64,000 nucleotides of DNA, from assembly GCF_949628265.1 (NCBI RefSeq), contig NC_088789.1, positions 21,817,883 through 21,881,882 on the forward strand. Reading direction: 5' to 3'. The position numbers and the translations under genes were made by a program. The stretch is from Cloeon dipterum (lineage: Eukaryota; Arthropoda; Insecta; Ephemeroptera; Baetidae). Below are positions 47,457 to 57,645 of this stretch, piece after piece. Under the pieces are notes generated by a model. The model was not told the origin of the DNA. It saw nothing but the letters and a program-made list of their open reading frames with translations, and made no database searches. Within the stretch, counting starts at the first letter, position 1; every line of letters begins with the position of its first letter.

Positions 47457-48329
47457 TGCCTTTAATTTCAACCGATTTTTTTTATTAAACGGATTATACA
47501 TATTTTAGTAGTGCAGTATAAATATATGTCATCTGAAATGGATGGAGTGACGTCAAATGTGTGAATTAATAACCTATTCTGACCTAATTATTTGGGAAAG
47601 CTAGGAAAATCTTGACAATTGAATAAGGTTGCGTTGCTAAAATCTGTGTGTTGCTCAAAATTCTCTCTTGTCAGAAGTTTAGAGTAATGAATTTTTTTGT
47701 CAGATTAATAATACCTTTTTACCTTTTGAACGAATTAGTAGGACATTAATTTTTTTCTTGAAATTTTTTTAAATATTCGATTTCCAAATAGAAATATAAA
47801 TGTATGCTAGAGCACTCAGATCAGCCAGCCTCCCAAAATCTCGGCCAGCCGCTTTGGTTTTAGCTCGCCAGGCACGCCAGCCGCCGGTCAAAATTTCGAA
47901 AATGGAAAAAATAAGTTTTAGCTCCTTCGGCCGTTTGTTGGCCTATTCTCATCAAAAAATCTAATTAAAACGTAGCCCAAAAATGCATTTAAAATGGTCT
48001 CCGCGCTAGTTTGAAACACGCAAAGCGAATTGACTCTCGAAGTGGGGGCCGCCGAGTCCTAGTACCTGATCAAGCTCTCGGTTTAATTTTTATATCTGTG
48101 TGCTAAGACGGAAAAATCAAGGATATGATAGTTTTTCCCGTTTGCACATTCCCCAACAGAAATTTGATGAAATGAATTTAATAAGGAGCGGGCCGAACGG
48201 CCAAAGCGGTGGGCCGGTGGGTATGCTATGCAACAAACGTAACAAAAATGAAACTTTATTTTTCGATTTTTTTAAAGATTTTTTCTTTGATTTTGAAATT
48301 ATTTTAGCCAAAACAAGGAATTGAATAAT
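47457..48329. other. Non-coding, nothing recognised
   Basis: AT-rich with two GC-richer patches; no gene or clear repeat boundary. Confidence 0.35.
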
Positions 48330-48530
48330 AAGAGCGTGTGTTGCCTTCAGCCCAACATGGAAAAGCCTCTAAAAAATATGGGCCGCGACAGCCACAAACG
48401 CGGGCCGCTTGACAGTCTTGGAAATATTGGGCGGTCCAGACGGCCCACTTGGGCCGCGGCCCACCGGGGTTTCGCCCGGTGCGCCCGATTACCAGTCCGG
48501 GCCTGATAACCCCCCAATAAAACCCAGGTG
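48330..48530 (+). repeat. Fragment of the CCAGTCCGG repeat family
   Basis: It shares the terminal CCAGTCCGGGCCTGATA with 57625-57645 and, inverted, 46788-46800. Confidence 0.45.
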
Positions 48531-48599
48531 GGTCGAGAAAAATGTAAAAAACGCGGTTTTTTTCGGAACTCTGCTTATTGGGAGGCGAAAACCCGTAAT

Positions 48600-49406
48600 T
48601 TTTATTACTTTCAAATACAAATTTCATGACGAATATTTTCGCTGTATATGACTGTCGGTGTTTTCAACGTTCTTGAAAATAGTTTTGTGATATTTGGAAT
48701 GCAGTTCTTCAGTGAACCTATGAGAAATATTTAAAAATGAATAGGATGCTGTTGTTTACACAAGTGTAGGGAGCTGGACAATAGAAGAACACCAACGTTG
48801 AGGGAAAATTGGTTTTCGTTAAAATGAAGAGATTTCGCTGGACGTCAACCGAACGCTTCTCCTTTGTTGACTGCAGGAGAGATGAATGAGTCACAGGCTG
48901 CTCGTATATTGTGCGGCATTATGAGGCAGGCACAACATAAGATGCAGTGGGACACTGCTCTGCTCTTCCCCCACTCGGTGCACATTGCAATTCTACTGCG
49001 TGCTATGCACATAACAGATAGAGGGGCATGCAGGAGAGATCGATTCTCCTGCCGTGTACCCCTAAACTCAGCATACGTGCTAGCATGCACTTTAATGTAT
49101 CCGCACGTTCTCCGAAGCCACCGACGCTTCGCAGCCGCCCCTTCTCTCGAGAATTAGTTCTCTTTTATCTCGCAGCATGAATCATTGCATGAAATCGCTA
49201 GAAACGCTCACCAAATTTTCCCTGCGCTCGGTCGACTCACGACTACCACAGCCACCCCTAGGCGAACGCGCGGCAGCTGGCTCGATTGGTCCACCGCTCT
49301 GGCGCGCAAATGGTGCCGCACTCATATTGTTATTTAAATAAAACGCGTCCTCCCCTCAATCAAAGAAAAAATTCTCAATTTGAGACGAAAAAATCGGCTT
49401 TCAACT
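48600..49406. other. Unassigned region with GC-richer patch
   Basis: 48840-49330 is less AT-rich and contains a TGAGTCA (AP-1-like) site near 48886 and a CGATTGGTCC near 49283. It could be regulatory. No protein was identified in frames such as 48864-49157. Confidence 0.3.
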
Positions 49407-50059
49407 GAGAGCGAAATTTTTCGTCTCACTTTGAGAACGAAATGCGGCCGGCCGCTTTTGCTTCTCATGCAGAGAGCCTAAACTGTTTCACGTAGGCCCC
49501 GCAGAACTTTATTTTCAATCCATTTGATGATCCGCTTGGCCGAAAAACTTAAAACGTCGATCACGCACAGCATTATTACCGCACTTTTTGCCGCTTAGGG
49601 ACCATGCACTTGATATAAAACGACCTCAAAACCCGACTAAAAACGCCAGCGTGAGCACTTGCCGCGAAAAATAGACGGACCAGCTGAAATTGAAGCTTTA
49701 AAATGTAAACAATGACACTGATAGACCAATTTTAATTTTTTGGACCAATCACAAATTAGTTCTGGTTATAACCTCACATCCTTGACTGGCGCTAAATCAG
49801 TCTGAAAAAATATAGGAACAAACTAATTTTTTTTCAAATCAAGAGAGATGCCAACAATAATAGTGGAAATAAATTATAAAAAATTACAAAATTATTTAAG
49901 ATAATAAGTGGTATAATAATTAAAATTATGAAAAAGTAAAATATAAATTAATATGGATAAAAGTCATTTAAATTAAATAATTTTCGAGCAAAGTCACACT
50001 CGCAACAATAAAAGTAATCCCGATGGACGCTCTATTTTAAACCGTCTCGATTTAGAAAT

Positions 50060-50240
50060 TAATAATTGCTGCGCAGTTCTCCACGAATTTCAAAATTTAT
50101 TAGACGCGATTTTTTGGCGTTGGAATTTTTATGTGACAATTGACAATTACGTTTGCTTTTAAAATTGAAATTTACACTGCCCAACCTAGTTTTCGACCCT
50201 GGACAACTTTCCATTTTAAAAACATTATTTGCGTGATATC
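50060..50240 (+). repeat. Diverged fragment of the GAGCAGTTATT hairpin family
   Basis: It aligns in order with 54240-54510 (ACGCGATTTTT..., CACTGCCCAACCTAGTTTT) but is shorter and more diverged, so it is an older copy. Confidence 0.6.
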
Positions 50241-50461
50241 CCAGAAGCCTGAAAACAAATTCCCGGGAAATCCCGACTTGCTGGTCAATCTAAAATCTGA
50301 AAATTGAAATCTATGATGTCCCTGTGGCCGACCAGATTGCTAAAGATTTAATCAAAATTAACATTCAAAATTATGGAAGCAATATAACCTGACATTGCAT
50401 TTTACATGTATATTGACTTAGAAGAAAATAAACAAATATAATAATGGTTTAATCTTTTGGA

Positions 50462-51862
50462 CAAAATGCTTAACAAACGTTTGTATTCCTCTCTAATCAG
50501 CTATATTCCATTAAATCAATTCGGCTTTATTAAAGGGAAATCTACTGTACAAGCTGTAAATTTACTTATTTAACATATTCACTCAACAGTAATTGTAAAT
50601 AAGAGACCCCTGTACGCTTTATTTTTAGATTTACAAAAAGCATTCGATTCTATTAGTAGAACATTTATCTTTAAGAAAGTCGTAGATACAAAAATCTTTT
50701 CTTGTGAAGAGCTAAACTTGCTTGCAGAAATTCTTGACGTAAATTTTCTATTAATTAATGATGGTATTTCCGTTTCTGAAGAAATTTTACAGTCAAACGG
50801 GGTTAAACAAGGAGGGTGCATGTCACCCTTCCTGTTCATTTTTGCTATCAGTGATATTAACGATATTATGAAAGATTTCCCTGGCGTTAAATGCATTTTG
50901 TATGCAGATGATATTGTACTTTTAAGTGAAAATTTAAATGATTTTTCCATTTTACTGCCCAGAATTACAGACTACCTAGCTATAAGATGTTTAAAATTAA
51001 ACGAAAAGAAATGCCAAGTCATGAAATTCAGAGCCGGTGGTCATGGTCGTTATAGCAAAGTAGATTTGAACTGGGAAAAACAGAATAAAATTACCTTCTG
51101 CTCTTCAATTAATTATCTAGGAGTCACTTTCCAAACTGCAGGTGTATGTTTTAGTAAACATATTGATAAGAGAGTTAAAGCCTCAATATTTGCTACAGGC
51201 AAAATTAAAAATTTGTCAAAAAGTTCTATTGTTACAGCCAAAAAATTATTTGATTTAGCTATTTCTCCTGTTGCCTCATATGGTATTGAAGCTGTCTGGA
51301 AATACTTGACTTTAAAGGACTTAAATAATCTTGAATGTGCTAAGTCTAGATTTTTTAAGAAAGCCTTATGTGTCGATAAGAGAATGAAATCAAGATTTGT
51401 ATATGATCTAGTTGAGACTGATTATTTTGTAAATGACTTAAAGACAAAATTCTCCCTGCCGGACACACCTGTTTATATTAAATTCTTGGATAATATGATG
51501 CATAAAAAACAAAATATTCACCCTAATTTTTACAATACCCCAGCTATGACAAACAAGAACTGGTGGCTACCCTATTGTAAAGATCGAAGTGTTTTTACGA
51601 GATACTCTTTCCATGGTTATCATTTTCTGTTATGTAAAGACAAACGTTTCCATCTAGATGTTTCTGCTAATTGTGTTTGCCAATTCTGCGATGAAAGCGG
51701 TATAGACATGTATCATTTCCTCAATTGTAAAAATAATACAACTACCTTATTTCAAGCTGCTAAATATAAGAAATTGCAGTTAAATAATATCGTTATATAA
51801 TGTACTCTGTGTTGTACACCGTTGGTGTCTAATATAATAATAAATAATAATAATAATAATGG
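50462..51862 (+). pseudogene. 5'-truncated non-LTR retrotransposon (LINE) reverse transcriptase
   Basis: One frame runs from about 50462 to the stop at 51798-51800, interrupted by a single in-frame TAA at 50571. It contains reverse-transcriptase blocks in order: NQFGFIKGKST, LFLDLQKAFDS, GVKQGGCMSPFLF, and the catalytic YADD (about 50901). These are followed by thumb-like sequence and a C-terminal CQFC...H...C zinc-like motif. The 5' end, including the endonuclease and any ORF1, is missing. After the stop come about 40 bp and a TAA microsatellite tail (to about 51862), typical of LINE 3' ends. The clade was not determined. Not functional as it stands. Confidence 0.85.
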
Positions 51863-52682
51863 TTTAATAAATGTTTATTCCTAAAAGTGTAACTGAGTCT
51901 AGCCATGTATACTTCTTTAAGCCGTGTCCAGTCTACCTGCTATTCGTTTTATAAAGCATGTTATATTCAAGATTTGAATTTAAGAAGTTTTTTTAACAAT
52001 TATTCCTAAAGACTGTATTTATTTTCATGTTTAAATTATTTACTAATTTAATTTAAATGACTTTTATCCATATTAATTTATATTTTACTTTTTCATAATT
52101 TTAATTATTATACCACTTATTATCTTAACTAATTTTGCAATTTTTTATAATTTTTTCCACTATTATTGTTGGCATCTCTCTTGATTTGAAAAAAAAATTA
52201 GTTTGTTCCTATATTTTTTCAGACTGATTTCGCGCCAGTCAAGGATGTGAGGTTATAACCAGAACTAATTTGTGATTGGTCCAAAAAATTAAAATTGGCC
52301 TATCAGTGTCATTCTTTACATTTTAAAGTTTCAATTTCAGCTGGTCCGTCTATTTTTCGCGGCAAGTGCTCACGCTGGCGTTTTTAGTCGGGTTTTGACG
52401 TTTTGAGGACGTTTTATATCAAGTGCATTGTCCCTAACAATAAGTGTCAAAAAGTGCGGTAATAATGCTGTGCGTGATCGACGTTTCAAGTTTTTCGGCC
52501 AAGCGGATCATCAAAATGGATTGAAAGTAAAGTTCTGCTGGGCCTTATGCGATAGCCAATCGTAAGTACTAAACAGTTTAGGCTCTACATGAGACGCAAA
52601 AGTGGCAGGCGGCAGGCCGCTTTTTTCGCTCTTAAAGTGAGACGAATTTTTTCGCTCGAGAAAAGGTCGGCTGGCTCGGCTC

Positions 52683-53029
52683 GGCTGGCTTGCACTTGTA
52701 CTCCACGTGGAGTTCACTCCACGTGGAGTTCACTCCACGTGGAGTGAACGTGGAGTGAAGTTGTTTATTTTTCCAGGCATTGTTGCTTTTGTTGCCCTCC
52801 AACCCATTGAGGCAAAAGGACCCAAAGCTGACATGTCTTGCCATCGAAAGAATATGAAGCTTAAGTCCGGCCGGACTTTTGAAGATTATAGTTATATGGT
52901 TCCATTTGCCTCAATGGGCTGGAGGGCAACAAAAGCAACAATGCCTGGAAAAATAAACAACTTCACTCCATGTTCACTCCACGTTCACTCCACGTGGAGT
53001 GAACTCCACAGTGCAAGTGCAAGCCAGCC
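52683..53029. mobile_element. Small hairpin element with CTCCACGTGGAGT repeats
   Basis: The ends GGCTGGCTTGCACTTG and complement (52683-52698, 53014-53029) enclose variable numbers of the palindrome CTCCACGTGGAG. Inside these is a near-perfect 62-bp inverted repeat (52755-52817 and 52905-52966) around a loop with its own palindrome AGTCCGGCCGGACT (about 52864). No protein is encoded. Confidence 0.75.
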
Positions 53030-53093
53030 GCGCCGATTTTTTCAAATCAAGAGAGATGCCAACAATAATAAAAGTGGAAATAAATTATAAAAT

Positions 53094-53636
53094 GAGCAGT
53101 TATTCGCGAGATTGGAGGTCGATTGGACGCGATTTTGCGGCGTAGAAATTTTTAGGTGGCAGTTATATTTGCTTAAAGTACTTGTTAATAGATGGTGAAA
53201 TTCCAAATTTGAAGCTCGGGAATGGGGGCGTTCCCTATTTTTTCGGTATCTAAAAAATACCCAAAAAACGAATTGTGTGAATGAATTCTAAACTGCAACT
53301 CTTGACTACATTGAGGTATCACCTTGAAATTTTCACTGCCCTACCTAGTTTTTGATCCTGAACAACTTTAGCATTTACAAAAAATTCGCAGGTCGAAGGT
53401 CAAGGTCACCTTTTGCGACCTTTTTTAGAAAATTCAAAATTAAGGGATGATAGCCCCCTACGATTTTTTGGGGTTCAGGGCTGAAATGTAGCCCGTGAAA
53501 TTCTGCACAAGCACACCAAGTTTTATAGGTGCAATCGCGATACTTTTGCTGCAATTTGAATTTGAAGTTTGAAAACCTGCTCGAGACCGCTTTACCGCGC
53601 ATGCACTCAGAGCGGCGATTTCGCCTCGCGATCGTA
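53094..53636 (+). repeat. Solo arm of the GAGCAGTTATT hairpin family
   Basis: It is about 95% similar by eye to 54225-54770 and starts at the same terminal base as the full palindrome, but ends where the family sequence becomes GCGATCG. It carries AGGTCG-A-AGGTCA-AGGTCA at 53390-53408. Confidence 0.8.
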
Positions 53637-54224
53637 AAGTTGATTTTTTTTCGCATTTCACTTGCATATAAACACCGGTTTCGATTGTAAATGTGTAAAC
53701 TGTGATGAATATGTGAAGTTCTACCACTTTTTGCAAGAAGATCCCATTGACTCTCATGCGTGCTATAGTGTACTTCTAGCACACCTAAATAGTTCGTTTG
53801 AATTAGGGTGTATTTATATACCAAACTTTTGTATTGTCTGGAACTTTTCTTGACGAAACTGGTATTGTTCTGCTATTGTTTTTAAAAGGAATATTTAAAA
53901 TTTTCTTGTCTTGTATTGTTTCTCAAACCTTTCTTGTTTTGGTATTGTTTTTTGTTTGAAAAAATTCTGGTTTTTAGAATTTTTTTCTAAAAGACTTCTT
54001 TTTAAGATTTATATTACCAAACCTTGCTTTGGCATTTTAATAAAATTGTCATTTTGCTTGTTAAAAAATATTTTAAAATTGAAACAAAATAGAGGGGGGA
54101 CGGGATTCCCATCCCTGAGGGATTTCCTGTGGGACGGGTCAAATTTTGTGTTTCGAGACAGGGACAATCTTCAGCGAGAAGAGGGACAATTTTATCGGCA
54201 GCAATGGCAGCATTAAAAGCCTAA
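53637..54224. other. Non-coding spacer with dispersed repeat
   Basis: 53701-53765 matches the KLHL intron repeat at 22128-22205. The remainder is T-rich with no gene. Confidence 0.5.
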
Positions 54225-56970
54225 GAGCAGTTATTTGCGAGATTGGAGGTCGATTGGACGCGATTTTTCAGCGTAGAAATTTTTAGATGGCAGTCATATT
54301 TGCTTAAAGTACTTGTTAATGGATGGTGAAATTCCAAATTTGAAGCTCGGGAATGGGGGCGTTCCCTATTTTTTCGGTATCTCAAAAATACCCAAAAAGC
54401 GAATTCTGCTAATGAATTCTAAACTGCAACTCTTGACTGCGTTGAGGTATCACCTTGAAATTTTCACTGCCCAACCTAGTTTTTGATCCTGAACAACTTT
54501 TGCGTTTACAAAAAATTCGCAGGTCGAAGGTCAAGGTCACCTTTTGCGACCTTTTTTGAAAATTCAAAATTAAGGGATGATAGCCCCCTACGATTTTTTG
54601 GGGTTCAGGGCTGAAATGTAGCCCGTGAAATTCTGAACAAGTACACCAAGTTTCCTAGGTGCAATCGCGATACTTTTGCTGCAATTTGAATTTGAAGTTT
54701 GAAAACCTGCTCGAGGCCGCTTTACCGCGCATGCACTTTGAGCGGCGATTTCGCCTCTGTGTGTGTTCGGGAGTCTTTTAAGGGTAATTGTCAATTTTAC
54801 CGACTTTATTTCTCCATCCTGAATTTTACATATGTTGTTAGGGGTGTTTCATAGTGTGTAACCTGAAATTTTGAGCAAAAAATTCGGGGGCTTTTGTTGG
54901 GAAATCGCGATTTTCGAAAACGGAAAATTTCAGATAGTAAATCCGAAATATCAAGGTATCTTCGGTCCAGATTGGAATTTCGATGTAGTTTTTTCACCTC
55001 CACACGTAACTTTTTCAGTAAAACAAATTTGCCATTGGTCAAAAATTTGGAGGTCAAAGGTCAAGGTCACAAATTCGCATGCCAAATGTTTGGTTAAAAA
55101 TATCGCAAAATACGCCCCCTCGGATTTTTTTCATGAAAACGTAAAAAATGTAGCCCTGAATTTTTAGAATCGAATGGTGAAGAGAAATCGATGGAGACTC
55201 TAATAGATCGCGAGATATTTTGAATTTAAGGATTCGTGTCGGGCGTCCGGCACGACGACAATATCATCCGGCGATTTTACTTTCGTAATTTACGTCGGAA
55301 TTTGATAATATGTAACCCACATGTTATGCATATGATTACCTAGAAAAATAAACGAGCTTTCTAGTGGTGCTTAAATTTTGTTTTGGTTTCAAACTTCTCA
55401 AGAAATAGCGGCGCGCGAAAATAAAATATAAATATTTCAAATTTTGATATTTTTGTAAATCTCAAATCTCGGGTTCTAACCATCAGAATTGCAAAAACTA
55501 CCCACCGTTGGACTCGTCTCGACCTTCCCTAACCAGCTGAAAGGTTTAGGGGTGTTTACCCTCCACCCCTAACTGTAAGACGCTACATTTTTTGTTTTTT
55601 TCTAGGGGGTTGAAGTTTAGAAATTTAGGGGTGGAGGGTAAACACCCCTAAACCTTTCAGCTGGTTAGGGAAGGTCGAGACGAGTCCAACGGTGGGTAGT
55701 TTTTGCAATTCTGATGGTTAGAACCCGAGATTTGAGATTTACAAAAATATCAAAATTTGAAATATTTATATTTTATTTTCGCGCGCCGCTATTTCTTGAG
55801 AAGTTTGAAACCAAAACAAAATTTAAGCACACCACTAGAAAGCTCGTTTATTTTTCTAGGTAATCATATGCATAACATGTGGGTTACATATCAAATTCCG
55901 ACGTAAATTACGAAAGTAAAATCGCCGGATGATATTGTCGTCGTGCCGGACGCCCGACACGAATCCTTAAATTCAAAATATCTCGCGATCTATTAGAGTC
56001 TCCATCGATTTCTCTTCACCATTCGATTCTAAAAATTCAGGGCTACATTTTTTACGTTTTCATGAAAAAAATCCGAGGGGCGTATTTTGCGATATTTTTA
56101 ACCAAACATTTGGCATGCGAATTTGTGACCTTGACCTTTGACCTCCAAATTTTTGACCAATGGCAAATTTGTTTTACTGAAAAAGTTACGTGTGGAGGTG
56201 AAAAAACTACATCGAAATTCCAATCTGGACCGAAGATACCTTGATATTTCGGATTTACTATCTGAAATTTTCCGTTTTCGAAAATCGCGATTTCCCAACA
56301 AAAGCCCCCGAATTTTTTGCTCAAAATTTCAGGTTACACACTATGAAACACCCCTAACAACATATGTAAAATTCAGGATGGAGAAATAAAGTCGGTAAAA
56401 TTGACAATTACCCTTAAAAGACTCCCGAACACACACAGAGGCGAAATCGCCGCTCAAAGTGCATGCGCGGTAAAGCGGCCTCGAGCAGGTTTTCAAACTT
56501 CAAATTCAAATTGCAGCAAAAGTATCGCGATTGCACCTAGGAAACTTGGTGTACTTGTTCAGAATTTCACGGGCTACATTTCAGCCCTGAACCCCAAAAA
56601 ATCGTAGGGGGCTATCATCCCTTAATTTTGAATTTTCAAAAAAGGTCGCAAAAGGTGACCTTGACCTTCGACCTGCGAATTTTTTGTAAACGCAAAAGTT
56701 GTTCAGGATCAAAAACTAGGTTGGGCAGTGAAAATTTCAAGGTGATACCTCAACGCAGTCAAGAGTTGCAGTTTAGAATTCATTAGCAGAATTCGCTTTT
56801 TGGGTATTTTTGAGATACCGAAAAAATAGGGAACGCCCCCATTCCCGAGCTTCAAATTTGGAATTTCACCATCCATTAACAAGTACTTTAAGCAAATATG
56901 ACTGCCATCTAAAAATTTCTACGCTGAAAAATCGCGTCCAATCGACCTCCAATCTCGCGAATAACTGCTC
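54225..56970. mobile_element. Giant near-perfect palindrome (foldback element), 2.75 kb
   Basis: The left arm 54225-55572 (1348 bp) and right arm 55624-56970 (1347 bp) are almost identical inverted copies around a 51-bp loop. Differences are very few, for example a 3-bp indel near 55308/55890. Ends: GAGCAGTTATTYGCGAG. TA lies on both sides (a possible 2-bp duplication, if one terminal base differs). Each arm has two triple AGGTCA-type arrays (54521-54539 and 55051-55069; mirrored at 56656-56674 and 56126-56144). Matching open frames in the two arms are mirror images, not genes. A transcript through it would form a very long hairpin. Confidence 0.92.
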
Positions 56971-57159
56971 ATATACATTTTGCATATTACATATTACATT
57001 TTGAAGTTTAGAAAATGCGTTCAAAAGATGTCCCGTGACTAAGGCGATCTACGCAAATTATTTATTGGTGGTAATTTTTTACACTTCTAAACTCGTAAAA
57101 ATTGCAATTTTTCAAATTTCATTATTTTTGCAACCCCAAATTTTGGGGGTTCTTTTAAA

Positions 57160-57645
57160 CCATCAGAATTGCATAAACTTCCCATAATTGGACTCATCTC
57201 CAGGGTTGCAATGCACAAAAATACACCACTGGTTTTTCGCGCAAAAAAACAGCTGAAAAAAACACCACTTTAGGGTTTTTTTACAATTATTTTTCAGAAT
57301 TTAACCCCAAAAGGTCACATTTCACCCAAAAAGCGCCAGAAAATTTGGAAAAATTCGATTAGTGCTAGAATTTTTAGTCTTTGGTGAAACCAGAGGCATA
57401 TTTTTCTGATTTTTAAAGATCCCCATTCATTTATTTTCAATAAAAATGCATTTGTTTTGGAAAAATGCGCAAATTTTCTGAAAAAAGCAATTTTTGCAAT
57501 ATATTGGGTTTTTTTCCGGAAAAATCCGGGTTTTTGGCTTTGGCGAACCCCTTGTGGAGGGGGGGGGGGCGCTGTGGTCTCGTGGGCCGCCAAAATTAAG
57601 ATTGCCCCGGTGAATTTTTCGATACCAGTCCGGCCCTGATTTCAG
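57160..57645 (+). repeat. Decayed transposon fragments
   Basis: 57162-57205 (CCATCAGAATTGCA, TTGGACTC) resembles the palindrome arm at 55483-55530. 57570-57645 belongs to the CCAGTCCGG family also seen at 46490-46900 and 48330-48530. A run of ten G lies near 57560. Confidence 0.5.

Larger units (their letters stand above)
49407..52660. mobile_element. Large inverted-repeat element with nested LINE
   Basis: Arms 49407-49978 and 52046-52660 are inverted copies with moderate divergence and small indels (GAGAGCGAAA... GTCTCACTTT at the outer ends; AAGTCATTTAAATT at the inner ends). The interior holds a diverged copy of the 54225-56970 arm (about 50060-50240) and a truncated LINE (50462-51862). 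A fragment of the arm (AATCAAGAGAGATGCC) recurs at about 53045-53090. No target duplication is evident. Confidence 0.75.

Noticed and set aside
54806-56389. Pairs of identical 60-98 aa reading frames on opposite strands
   Set aside because: They are mirror images produced by the palindrome arms, with no homology or codon signal.
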